DNA of 64,000 nt from Pseudoalteromonas carrageenovora IAM 12662 (GTDB taxonomy: Bacteria; Pseudomonadota; Gammaproteobacteria; Enterobacterales; Alteromonadaceae): positions 2,559,520 through 2,623,519 of the forward strand of contig NZ_LT965928.1 in the NCBI RefSeq assembly GCF_900239935.1, given 5' to 3'. The notes under the pieces were generated by a model. That model did no database searches and had not been told where the DNA came from. It was given only the letters and a program-made list of their open reading frames with translations. Every line of letters starts with the position of its first letter. Positions within the stretch are counted from its first letter, which is position 1. This document shows, one piece after another, positions 40,788 through 49,083 of this stretch. The position numbers and the translations under genes were made by a program.

Positions 40788-43700
40788 CTAGTTAGTTACT
40801 TCACTTATTGAAAGCTCATTTAATTTTTCATATAAGTTAGGTAAGTCGTACTCAGGTATTGGCGGGCTATAATAATACCCTTGCACAATAAAGCAGTTGT
40901 TATTTTGTAAAAACTGCATTTGCTCTATCGTCTCAACACCTTCAGCAACAACATCTAGTTTTAACTTTTGCGCCATAGCAATAATAGCCGCAGTGATTTC
41001 CATATCATTTGTGTCATCTGGGATGTCTTTTACAAATGAACGGTCAATTTTGAGTATATCTACAGGGAAACGTTTTAAATAACTAAGTGATGAATAACCA
41101 GTACCAAAGTCATCAATAGAAATAGAAATACCTAATGCTTTAAGCTCGTGCAATTGCGTAATAGCCGCTTCAACATTGCCCATAAGCATACTTTCGGTCA
41201 GTTCTAAATGCAGGCGTTTTGCAGATACGCCTGAGCGAATTATCATTTTGCTCAATGTAGGAACCAAGTTTGAATCTTTAAACTGACGAGCAGATAAGTT
41301 AATTGAAATATTATTTTCAAGTCCCTGCTCACTTAGCCTAACAGCAAAGTCACAAGACTCCTGTAGCACCCACTCGCCTAACTCAACGATTAAACCTGTA
41401 GCCTCTGCGATTGGAATGAATTTATCTGGCGGAATTAATCCCTCAGTTGGGTGGAACCATCTTAATAATGCTTCATAGCCAATAACTTTTTGATTCCTGC
41501 TGTCTACCTGTGGCTGGTAGTGAACTACAAATTGCTTTTCTTTTAACGCTATACGTAATTCGTTTTCTATGAATAAGCGCTCATTAGCCGCAGCGTTTAA
41601 CTCTTGGCTATAAAAGTGGTATGTATTACGACCCTTTGCTTTAGCCTCGTACATAGCTAAGTCAGCGTGTTTTAATAACTGGTCTTCCTCTAAACTATCG
41701 TACGGAGCCATAGTAATACCAATACTAGCGCTAACTATTACTTCGTTGTTACCAAGCTTAATAGGTATATTAAGTGTTTTTTGAATCGTATTTGCTACGT
41801 CACTTGCATGCTCTTGGCTTTCAATGCCACTGAGTAATACAGCAAACTCATCACCGCCTAAACGGGCAATAGTGTCTTCTGCCCTTAAGCGTTTTTTAAG
41901 CCTATTTGCAACTTCAATTAAAAGCTGATCACCAGCATCATGACCAAGCGTATCGTTAATTCGTTTAAATTCATCTAAATCAAAGTAAAATAGTGCAAAT
42001 GCATAGTGTCCGCGCTCAGCGAGCGCCATTGATTTACGTAATTGCATTCTAAAAAAGGTTCTGTTTGCAAGGCCCGTTAAAGTATCAAAATAAGCAAGCT
42101 GCTCCATTTTTCGTTGGCTTTCTTTAACAAACGAAATATCTTGTGCTGATGCTACATAGCTTGTTATTTCTCCGCCGTCTTCACGAATTGGCGATACACT
42201 CAAAGATACCCAAATAGGTTCTTTGTTTAAGCCCTGAATTAGGGTATCTCCGCGCCAGTAATTGCGACTGCGTAAATCAATGTTTATATCATCAACTAAA
42301 ATAGCCATTTCAGAGGCAATAATACTCAGTAAAGGCGCTCGATTGAAGTGGCTCTCTGGGTAGCCGGTCATTTCAAGCATTTTAGGGTTTACATACTCAA
42401 TAACAAAATTTGCATCGGTTATAACCACACCAGTACCAGAGAACGCCACAGCTTTAGATAGGCGGTTTGCCGCTTTTTCTGCTATTTCTTTCTCTGTAAT
42501 TCGCTGATTCAAGCCATCAATAAGTTTACGAATTTCAACTGTCATGTCTCTAAATGAGCCATTAAGTGTACCAATTTCGTCTTTATTTTCTGGCGGGAAC
42601 TCAGTTAATAGCTGACCTTTACCAAATCCTGTTACTGCATGTACAAGCGTATGAATTCTGCGTAAAACTAACTGATATAACGCTTGATGTAATAGCAGCG
42701 CCACTAGAACAGCATAAAGGATAAATAAACCAAAAAATTTGAGCTTTAAATCTTGCAACGCAGAGAGCGTTGAAGAGCGCTTTTTATACACGCCGATATA
42801 CCAATCTAAATCATCAATTTTTCTAATATTAATAATGTGAGCTTCATCATTCTTTTTAAACGAGTTGGCGTATTCGGGTAATTTAACTCTTATTACATCA
42901 TCAATAATCGATTGTAGCTCTGGGTTTACCAACTCATTAGTGCTTAGTCCTTTGTTTTCACCAGCGTAATCTGCTAATAACGCAGGGTTTAAGTTAGGGT
43001 GCGCTAGTAACTGTCCTTTGCTATTAAATACAAGCAAGTGCTTTTCTTTATCGCCTACCGGTAAAAAAGAAATTAATTTATTTAAAGCAATATCACTACC
43101 AGTGACGCCTAAAAATTCGTTGTCTACATAAACAGGCACTAACAAGCTTATTACCCATTTATGCCATACCTTGTCGTAGTATACTTTTGACCAAGCAGGG
43201 CTTCGCTCAGTACCTAATTTACTTTTAATATATTTATAAGTAGAGCCATTTGTAACACTAAAATCAGCAGGTGCATTGAGTGCCCAATTAGGCGGAGATA
43301 CACGAATAAAGTCATCATTTGTTATAAGGTAAAAGTTGAAAAAGTCATGTACAAGCGTTGGAGAAATAATACGCCAAAGCGTCTCTGAGTCATTAAACAG
43401 GCGTTTATAAAAAGGCGAGTAATTTTGCTGAGGTAAAAATGCAGCAGACAGACCATCAGCTGAAGCACTTCTGATCGTACCATCACTATTAAATTGTAGT
43501 TGCGATTTATTTTTTAAGTTAACAGATGAGTTTTCCTGAAAAAGCTGTTCAGTCACTACATTATTAGCTTGTTGGGCAATGTTTAATTTTGTTTGAATGC
43601 GTTCGTTAAACTGCTTAACCAATAAGTCTGTTGAGCTTTTTAAAACTTCATGTTCTTCAAAAACAAGCTGTTTTTCTTCTGACTTAAGCATTAAGGCAGC

Positions 43701-43802
43701 CGCACATACTCCTGCTATTAAACAAATAGCCGATATAAGCAGAGACAGTTTTACACTTAAAGAATTTAATCCAAAACGCGATGGCGGGCGTCTGTAAACC
43801 AC
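40788..43802 (-). CDS. Membrane c-di-GMP protein: dCache-HAMP-PAS-GGDEF-EAL
   Basis: 1004 aa starting at GTG with AAGG upstream. Membrane segment 15-38, periplasmic dCache sensor (about 45-345), second segment 354-374, HAMP (about 375-430), PAS (445-560), GGDEF (575-735) and EAL (745-1000). GGDEF (649-653) is intact with the inhibitory I-site Arg640-x-x-Asp643; EAL (777-779) and DDFGTG (897-902) are intact, so both synthesis and breakdown of c-di-GMP are possible. It lies near the HsbR/HsbA-like pair, which in Pseudomonas acts with a diguanylate cyclase. Confidence 0.95.
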   Translation of the reverse strand: MVYRRPPSRFGLNSLSVKLSLLISAICLIAGVCAAALMLKSEEKQLVFEEHEVLKSSTDLLVKQFNERIQTKLNIAQQANNVVTEQLFQENSSVNLKNKSQLQFNSDGTIRSASADGLSAAFLPQQNYSPFYKRLFNDSETLWRIISPTLVHDFFNFYLITNDDFIRVSPPNWALNAPADFSVTNGSTYKYIKSKLGTERSPAWSKVYYDKVWHKWVISLLVPVYVDNEFLGVTGSDIALNKLISFLPVGDKEKHLLVFNSKGQLLAHPNLNPALLADYAGENKGLSTNELVNPELQSIIDDVIRVKLPEYANSFKKNDEAHIINIRKIDDLDWYIGVYKKRSSTLSALQDLKLKFFGLFILYAVLVALLLHQALYQLVLRRIHTLVHAVTGFGKGQLLTEFPPENKDEIGTLNGSFRDMTVEIRKLIDGLNQRITEKEIAEKAANRLSKAVAFSGTGVVITDANFVIEYVNPKMLEMTGYPESHFNRAPLLSIIASEMAILVDDINIDLRSRNYWRGDTLIQGLNKEPIWVSLSVSPIREDGGEITSYVASAQDISFVKESQRKMEQLAYFDTLTGLANRTFFRMQLRKSMALAERGHYAFALFYFDLDEFKRINDTLGHDAGDQLLIEVANRLKKRLRAEDTIARLGGDEFAVLLSGIESQEHASDVANTIQKTLNIPIKLGNNEVIVSASIGITMAPYDSLEEDQLLKHADLAMYEAKAKGRNTYHFYSQELNAAANERLFIENELRIALKEKQFVVHYQPQVDSRNQKVIGYEALLRWFHPTEGLIPPDKFIPIAEATGLIVELGEWVLQESCDFAVRLSEQGLENNISINLSARQFKDSNLVPTLSKMIIRSGVSAKRLHLELTESMLMGNVEAAITQLHELKALGISISIDDFGTGYSSLSYLKRFPVDILKIDRSFVKDIPDDTNDMEITAAIIAMAQKLKLDVVAEGVETIEQMQFLQNNNCFIVQGYYYSPPIPEYDLPNLYEKLNELSISEVTN

Positions 43803-43994
43803 GGGTCAACCTTAATTATTAATAATTGTTATTATTTGAACCAGTTAACGAAATATACCAGATCCACATTCATATTTATAAATTATTTGTGAACTTTTGA
43901 TAAAAACCAATTTTGAGTAAATAAAATACACTCTGATGCGATTTAGAGGCGTATCTTTATTGACATTACTGGCAACTCTCCATACATTACCTAC

Positions 43995-44048
43995 ATGAAC
44001 ATATTTATCTCTCGCGCTTTTTTTTCTTTTTTTAGCTTCTTTATATAG
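43995..44048 (+). CDS. pheL: pheA leader peptide
   Basis: 17-residue peptide MNIFISRAFFSFFSFFI with seven Phe, directly before a terminator/antiterminator pair and pheA. Ribosome stalling at Phe codons when Phe-tRNA is short would favour the antiterminator. Too short for normal gene calling. Confidence 0.93.
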   Translation: MNIFISRAFFSFFSFFI

Positions 44049-44050
44049 AA

Positions 44051-44117
44051 GAGGCTTCCCTGTTTGTGAGATAAAATCAATCGAATAGTAAAGCCTCCCA
44101 ACTGGGAGGCTTTTTTG
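44051..44117 (+). promoter_or_regulatory. pheA transcription attenuator
   Basis: AGCCTCCC and GGGAGGCT (44092-44111) form the terminator followed by TTTTTTG. GAGGCTT (44051-44057) is the exact complement of AAGCCTC (44091-44097) and forms the competing antiterminator; CTTCT and AGAAG at the end of pheL form the pause hairpin. Confidence 0.9.
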
Positions 44118-44163
44118 TTTTTGCTGTTAAATAACAGCGTATTTTTGGAATGAGGAAACCAAA

Positions 44164-45321
44164 ATGACAAACGATGTGTTAAACACACTCAGACACGACA
44201 TTAATGAAATAGACTCTGACTTACTTGTGTTATTAGCAAAACGTCGCCGCATTAGCCATGGCGTAGTCGAATACAAAATTGCTAACAATAAGCCTATACG
44301 CGATGAAGCCCGCGAGCTCGCCCTATTAGAGAAGCTAATTGGTTATGGTAAGTCACTTGGTTTAGATGCTTATTACGTAAACAATGTTTTTCAGACCATT
44401 TTGGAAGACTCAGTATTACATCAGCAAGCAATGCTACAAAAAAATTTAAACCCAGATGCACTTAGCGAAACTCATCGTGTTACTTATCTTGGTGGCCAAG
44501 GCTCATACAGCCAGCTTGCTTGTCATAAGTACTTTAGTCGCCGCCCAGGAAAACTAATTGAAATTGGCTGTACTTCGTTTGATGAAATCACCGGTAAAGT
44601 AGAGAACGGTCAAGCCGACTTTGGTTTACTGCCAATTGAAAATACAAGCTCTGGTAGTATTAATGAAGTATTTGACTTGCTACAACATGCCCAAGTGTCT
44701 ATCGTCGGTGAAGTGACTCACAGTGTAGAGCACTGCTTACTTGCCAATCCTGAGACGGAATTAGGCCAATTAACAAAAATATTTGCTCATCCTCAACCGT
44801 TTGCTCAGTGCAGTCGCTTTTTGCAAGGCTTAGGTGATTTACAACATGAAACATGTGACTCAACATCAAGCGCACTACAATCGGCGTTAAATACACCAAA
44901 TAGTGCAGCCATTGGCTCAGCACAAGCTGGTAAAAACGTTGGCCTTGAGGTAATTAAGTCAAATCTTGCCAACCAAAGCGAAAACCACAGCCGCTTTATT
45001 GTTGTTGCGCGCAAACCTTTGCAAGTGTCTAACCAGATCCCAACTAAAACAAGCTTAATAATGTCAACTAAGCAACAAGCAGGTTCACTTGCTGATGCTT
45101 TAATGGTTTTTAAACAGCATCAAATTAACTTAGTAAAACTTGAATCGCGTCCTACTCCAGGCAATCCGTGGGAAGAAGTGTTTTATGTTGATTTAGAAGC
45201 AAACTTAGCTGATAGCCAAGTAAAAGAAGCGCTAGAAGAACTTAAAGAATACACACAGTATGTACGTGTTTTAGGCTGCTATCAGAGCGAGACATTACAA
45301 GCAGTTAGTGTTAACACTTAA
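44164..45321 (+). CDS. pheA: PheA, chorismate mutase / prephenate dehydratase
   Basis: 385-aa bifunctional enzyme making phenylpyruvate. Chorismate mutase (1-90; LRHDINEIDSDLLVLLAKRRRISHGVVEYK), prephenate dehydratase (about 103-280; VTYLGGQGSYSQLACHKYF, PIENTSSGSINEVFDLL, HPQPFAQCSRFL) and an ACT domain (about 297-370; SLADALMVFKQHQINLVKLESRPTPGNPWEEVFYVDLEA) that senses phenylalanine. GAGGAAA precedes the ATG. Controlled by the pheL attenuator. Confidence 0.97.
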   Translation: MTNDVLNTLRHDINEIDSDLLVLLAKRRRISHGVVEYKIANNKPIRDEARELALLEKLIGYGKSLGLDAYYVNNVFQTILEDSVLHQQAMLQKNLNPDALSETHRVTYLGGQGSYSQLACHKYFSRRPGKLIEIGCTSFDEITGKVENGQADFGLLPIENTSSGSINEVFDLLQHAQVSIVGEVTHSVEHCLLANPETELGQLTKIFAHPQPFAQCSRFLQGLGDLQHETCDSTSSALQSALNTPNSAAIGSAQAGKNVGLEVIKSNLANQSENHSRFIVVARKPLQVSNQIPTKTSLIMSTKQQAGSLADALMVFKQHQINLVKLESRPTPGNPWEEVFYVDLEANLADSQVKEALEELKEYTQYVRVLGCYQSETLQAVSVNT

Positions 45322-45335
45322 CCCCTCGCTTTATA

Positions 45336-45369
45336 ACTAAAAAAGGGCCTGAACTGGCCCTTTTTTAGT
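45336..45369. terminator. Bidirectional terminator between pheA and tyrA
   Basis: ACTAAAAAAGGGCC and GGCCCTTTTTTAGT, 14-bp perfect arms around a TGAACT loop. Confidence 0.92.
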
Positions 45370-45391
45370 TCATACAATTAAATTATAAAGG

Positions 45392-46531
45392 TTAGTCGAG
45401 TACTTTAGCGTCATTCGCTTTATTTAATAAGCTTCGGCTTTGCGTTAAAAAATGTGCCGTAGAATCTGAAAAATAAGATTTTGCATCAGCAAATGCATCT
45501 ATAAGCGAAGTTTTATCGCCCGCCTTTAACTTTTCAAGCGTTTCAGCGAAAGTATCTTGATACTGTGCTAATAAGCTTTCTACGTCATCAAATTGCGCTA
45601 ACATAATATCTGAGTAAAGCTCCGGTGATTGCGCAAACAAGCGGCCCACCATCATCAGCTCCAATTGGTATATAGGCGATGAACAACTACGTAGCTCTTC
45701 GAGTGTATGGCTTTGCTTAGCCAAAAACTGCCCATAGACAAATGTTGTTAAATGACGCATAACTTGAATAATTTGCATTGCTTCATCGTGCTTTTTAGCA
45801 TCAAGTTCAACCAGCTGGCATCCCCATACTTGTAGTTGTTGTAATAACCCTTGAGCAGCTAAATGATCCCGCCCCTCACATACAACAACGGTTTGTTTAA
45901 CCCAGTGAGAAATATCAGGTCCAAACATTGGGTGTAAACCAACTACCGGCCCACTATGCGCCGCTTTTAATGCTTTAATAGGTGATTGCTTCACCGACGT
46001 TATATCTACAAGCAAGCAGTCATCATCAAGTTTAGGCAATTTAGCGACTACGGAATCTAGTGCATTAATAGGCACGCTCACCATTACGAGTTTGGCACCT
46101 TTTAAAATACTTTGCGCCTCGTCTTGCTGATCTTTATCTAAGATTTTAACGTCGTAGCCAGAGCGAATAAACTGCTGCGCAAATAACTGCCCCATTGCGC
46201 CTTGGCCACCTACAATAACAATAGGTGAAAGCTGTGGCGCAGCACAAGCAAGTTTTGCTTGCTGATTTTGATAAGCCTCGCGCATCATACGTCTTAGTAT
46301 ATCTTCAACGAGATCAGGGCTTACATTTTGCTTGATAGCTTCTTGTCGTCTTGCTGCTAGCAGTGCGGCTTCGCGTTCAGGGGCATGTAAGGGCGCACCT
46401 GTTTGCTGTTTTACTTCGCCAATTTTTTGCGTAATGCTGTTACGTTTAGCTAGTAAAGCAACCAGCTGTGCGTCGCACTCGTCTATACCATCTCTTAACT
46501 GTGCTAAATCGCTAATGTCTGCCACGTTCAT
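45392..46531 (-). CDS. tyrA: TyrA, chorismate mutase / prephenate dehydrogenase
   Basis: 379-aa bifunctional enzyme making 4-hydroxyphenylpyruvate. Chorismate mutase (about 8-90; LRDGIDECDAQLVALLAKRNSITQKIGEVK), then NAD domain (IVIVGGQGAMGQLFAQQFIRSGYDVKILDKD, about 107-135) and helical C-terminal domain with VVGLHPMFGPDI (catalytic His). AAGGTGAA precedes the ATG. Convergent with pheA as in E. coli, but no aroF follows. A TyrR-type box lies 20 bp upstream of the start. Confidence 0.97.
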   Translation of the reverse strand: MNVADISDLAQLRDGIDECDAQLVALLAKRNSITQKIGEVKQQTGAPLHAPEREAALLAARRQEAIKQNVSPDLVEDILRRMMREAYQNQQAKLACAAPQLSPIVIVGGQGAMGQLFAQQFIRSGYDVKILDKDQQDEAQSILKGAKLVMVSVPINALDSVVAKLPKLDDDCLLVDITSVKQSPIKALKAAHSGPVVGLHPMFGPDISHWVKQTVVVCEGRDHLAAQGLLQQLQVWGCQLVELDAKKHDEAMQIIQVMRHLTTFVYGQFLAKQSHTLEELRSCSSPIYQLELMMVGRLFAQSPELYSDIMLAQFDDVESLLAQYQDTFAETLEKLKAGDKTSLIDAFADAKSYFSDSTAHFLTQSRSLLNKANDAKVLD

Positions 46532-46550
46532 TTCACCTTAAAGCCAATAT

Positions 46551-46568
46551 CGTAAATTTAAATTTACA
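46551..46568 (-). promoter_or_regulatory. TyrR-type box upstream of tyrA
   Basis: CGTAAATTTAAATTTACA matches TGTAAA-N6-TTTACA at 11 of 12 fixed positions and is nearly palindromic. Position just before the tyrA start suggests repression. Confidence 0.78.
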
Positions 46569-46663
46569 AAAAAGTAAACTAATCAATACGATAAATACTA
46601 ACAGGATCGCTTAACTGAGAAAAGGCTAATACTAAAATTTTACTGCGGCTGGGAGCCAATAAC

Positions 46664-46794
46664 GGTGAGCGGTGAGCGGTGAGCGGTGAGCGGTGAGCGG
46701 TGAGCGGTGAGCGGTGAGCGGTGAGCGGTGAGCGGTGAGCGGTGAGCGGTGAGCGGTGAGCGGTGAGCGGTGAGCGGTGAGCGGTGAGCGGTGA
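46664..46794. repeat. Perfect tandem array of 7-bp unit GGTGAGC
   Basis: Eighteen exact copies of GGTGAGC (46664-46789) plus a partial GGTGA, in the gap between tyrA and the rplS terminator. Seven is not a multiple of three, so a frame reads all phases and gives a meaningless HRSPLTA repeat on the minus strand. Perfect identity implies recent expansion by slippage. Confidence 0.97.
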
Positions 46795-46811
46795 AAATTA
46801 TTCCAGAAACC

Positions 46812-46850
46812 AAAACGGGCTGCAACCCGAAGGATGCAACCCGTTTTTTT
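46812..46850 (-). terminator. Terminator of the rpsP-rplS operon
   Basis: AAAACGGG and CCCGTTTT with an inner TGCA/TGCA pairing; T runs on both sides. Confidence 0.8.
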
Positions 46851-46870
46851 GCGTTGATAAACAGCGCGTA

Positions 46871-47230
46871 TTAGTTAAGTTTTTCTCTAATACGTGCAGA
46901 TTTACCAGAACGCTCACGTAGATAGTAAAGCTTAGCACGACGAACTGCACCGCGACGCTTAACTGTTACGCTATCAATAAGAGGGCTGTGCGTTTGGAAT
47001 ACACGCTCAACACCTTCACCGCTCGAAATTTTACGAACTGTGAATGCTGAGTGAAGACCACGGTTACGCTTAGCGATTACAACACCTTCAAAGGCCTGTA
47101 GACGCTCTTTAGCACCTTCTTTTACTTTTACCTGTACAACCACTGTATCACCAGGGCCGAATGTAGGTACGTCTGTTTTAAGCTGCTCATTTTCAAGCGC
47201 TTTAATAATATTTTGGTTTACTTTTGCCAT
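46871..47230 (-). CDS. rplS: 50S ribosomal protein L19
   Basis: 119 aa. [60 protein letters not shown] is the L19 core, at the 30S-50S interface. The ATG at 47230 with GAGAA 6 bases upstream is chosen over a GTG four codons earlier. Last gene of rpsP-rimM-trmD-rplS. Confidence 0.98.
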   Translation of the reverse strand: MAKVNQNIIKALENEQLKTDVPTFGPGDTVVVQVKVKEGAKERLQAFEGVVIAKRNRGLHSAFTVRKISSGEGVERVFQTHSPLIDSVTVKRRGAVRRAKLYYLRERSGKSARIREKLN

Positions 47231-47263
47231 TATGTTTCTCACTTTCCTAGGTGTAACTGTCTT

Positions 47264-48031
47264 CTAGCCACAAGCTTTTTGGTACTCTTGCTGAAATTGT
47301 GCGAGTAATACCGCTTGCTCCTCAGTCAGAGCTAGGTTATGCAACAAGTCAGGACGTCGTAACCAAGTTCTACCTAATGACTGCTTAAGCCGCCATTTTG
47401 CTATCTCTTGGTGGTTTCCGCTGAGTAATACAGCAGGCACCTGTTTGTCGTCCAATGTTTCTGGCCGTGTATAGTGAGGACAATCTAGCAAGCCATCCGA
47501 AAATGAATCTTGCTCTGCTGATTGGTTGTGACCTAATACACCAGGCACTAATCGCGCTACTGCGTCAATTAATGTCATGGCTGGTAGCTCACCACCACTC
47601 AAAATAAAATCACCAATTGACCATTCTTCGTCAACGTACGATTCTATTATTCTCTCGTCTATACCTTCATAGCGACCGGCAATTAAAATCAGTTTTTTAG
47701 AGTTTGCGAGTTCGCTCGCCCCTTGCTGATCTAATTTGCGCCCTTGCGGGGACATATAAATTACTTTAGCGCCATCACCAGCTGCCTGTTTGGCTTCGGT
47801 AATCGCTTTTTTTAATGGCTCAACCATCATTAACATACCCGGCCCGCCCCCGTAAGGACGGTCATCTACGGTTCTATGCTTATCTAAAGCGTAGTCTCGT
47901 GGATTAAAGCAGTTAAAATCAATTAAACCATTTTTTACTGCGCGACCAGTTACACCTTGGTGTGTAATAGCATCAAACATGTCAGGGAAAAGGCTTATCA
48001 CCCCTACCCACAATGAACTAGTTTGAGTCAT
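47264..48031 (-). CDS. trmD: tRNA (guanine-N1)-methyltransferase TrmD
   Basis: 255-aa SPOUT methyltransferase making m1G37 in tRNAs, which prevents frameshifting. [39 protein letters not shown] and [24 protein letters not shown] form the trefoil knot and SAM site. Its start overlaps the rimM stop (TAATG). Confidence 0.98.
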   Translation of the reverse strand: MTQTSSLWVGVISLFPDMFDAITHQGVTGRAVKNGLIDFNCFNPRDYALDKHRTVDDRPYGGGPGMLMMVEPLKKAITEAKQAAGDGAKVIYMSPQGRKLDQQGASELANSKKLILIAGRYEGIDERIIESYVDEEWSIGDFILSGGELPAMTLIDAVARLVPGVLGHNQSAEQDSFSDGLLDCPHYTRPETLDDKQVPAVLLSGNHQEIAKWRLKQSLGRTWLRRPDLLHNLALTEEQAVLLAQFQQEYQKACG

Positions 48032-48567
48032 TAAAACCCAGGATCCCAGTCTACGGTAATTTCTCTTGCATCATGCTTAACTTCTTTGATAACTGAATCA
48101 GTTAAAAAAGGAATTAAACGCTCTGCCTGACCAAATGCGTCTTTACTGTTTGCTTTAACAACCAGTACGTCATTTGATCCTGTCTCCATCAGGTCATCAA
48201 CAGTGCCTAAGCTATAACCTTTATCAGTTACAACCGACATGCCAATGAGATCTCGCCAATAAAACTCACCTTGCGGGAGTTCTGGTAATTGCGCTGAATC
48301 CATCGAAATTTCTGCATGGGTATAAGCCATTGCTTCGTCACGATCATTAATTTGCGCAAACTTGGCGATAAAGCCTTTGTTGTGGCGACGCCAGTCGACC
48401 ACTTCTAAGGTCTGCCATTTACCTTGCTGCCCTATCAACCACGGGCTGAAATCGAAGATCCCTTGGGGATCATCAGTAAATGAATGTACCTTAAGCCAGC
48501 CCTTTATACCATATGGGGCACCGAGCTTTCCTACGACAATTATTGATGAGGTGTTCTCTTGACTCAT
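48031..48567 (-). CDS. rimM: Ribosome maturation factor RimM
   Basis: 178 aa, binds S19 and assists 30S head assembly. N-terminal RimM domain ([22 protein letters not shown]) and C-terminal PRC-barrel ([37 protein letters not shown] ... [12 protein letters not shown]). Coupled to trmD. Confidence 0.97.
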   Translation of the reverse strand: MSQENTSSIIVVGKLGAPYGIKGWLKVHSFTDDPQGIFDFSPWLIGQQGKWQTLEVVDWRRHNKGFIAKFAQINDRDEAMAYTHAEISMDSAQLPELPQGEFYWRDLIGMSVVTDKGYSLGTVDDLMETGSNDVLVVKANSKDAFGQAERLIPFLTDSVIKEVKHDAREITVDWDPGF

Positions 48568-48584
48568 GGTTACACTTACGCCTA

Positions 48585-48833
48585 TTAAGCCGCTTTACGA
48601 GCGTCTTTTACTAACTTAGCTACGCGATCTGAAAGAGATGCGCCCTGACCTACCCAGTGATCAACACGTGGTAAATCTAAACGAATTTTTTCTTCTTGAC
48701 CTGAAGCAATAGGGTTAAAAAAGCCTACTTTCTCGATGAAGCGACCGTCACGCGAGAAACGGCTATCCGCAACCACAATTTGATAGAAAGGGCGTTTTTT
48801 AGCGCCACCACGTTGCAAACGAATAGTTACCAT
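48585..48833 (-). CDS. rpsP: 30S ribosomal protein S16
   Basis: 82 aa. [25 protein letters not shown] and [12 protein letters not shown] are the S16 signature. GAGGA is 5 bases before the ATG. First gene of the operon; a predicted promoter and a 5' hairpin lie upstream. Confidence 0.98.
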   Translation of the reverse strand: MVTIRLQRGGAKKRPFYQIVVADSRFSRDGRFIEKVGFFNPIASGQEEKIRLDLPRVDHWVGQGASLSDRVAKLVKDARKAA

Positions 48834-48876
48834 ACCGTCCTCTAAATAGATTGACTGTTTTCATTAATAAGATTTA

Positions 48877-48893
48877 CTCCCCAGTATGGGGAG
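48877..48893 (-). promoter_or_regulatory. 5'-end hairpin of the rpsP operon mRNA
   Basis: CTCCCCA and TGGGGAG flank three bases. With the promoter at 48901-48928 it would sit within a few bases of the mRNA 5' end, a position that can protect a transcript or serve autoregulation. Confidence 0.55.
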
Positions 48894-48900
48894 CTGGGGA

Positions 48901-48928
48901 ATTGTACGAGTTTTTAGCAACAATGCAA
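48901..48928 (-). promoter_or_regulatory. Predicted rpsP operon promoter
   Basis: TTGCAT (48923-48928) and TACAAT (48901-48906), 16-bp spacer, minus strand. Confidence 0.6.
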
Positions 48929-49024
48929 GTAAGAAGTGATGCAAAATGGCAGATTAGTAGGTTAAACCGTGATCTGAGGAGGAAATCAAAGAGAACGCCC
49001 TGTTGTGCGCATAATTTATTCAAC

Positions 49025-49048
49025 AAAAAAGGGCTATATAGCCCCTTT
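49025..49048 (-). terminator. Terminator of ffh
   Basis: AAAGGGCTATATAGCCC with T run on the minus strand, 36 bp after the ffh stop. Confidence 0.8.
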
Positions 49049-49083
49049 GTTATACATTATATAGCACTGTTTAAGTCGCAAGA

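Noticed and set aside
43991..44188. 65-codon minus-strand frame over the pheA leader
   Set aside because: It is the complement of pheL and the attenuator, with no coding evidence.
46640..46825. Open frame of 61 codons with HRSPLTA repeats on the minus strand
   Set aside because: It is only the 7-bp tandem repeat read in all phases; no ribosome site and not a plausible protein.
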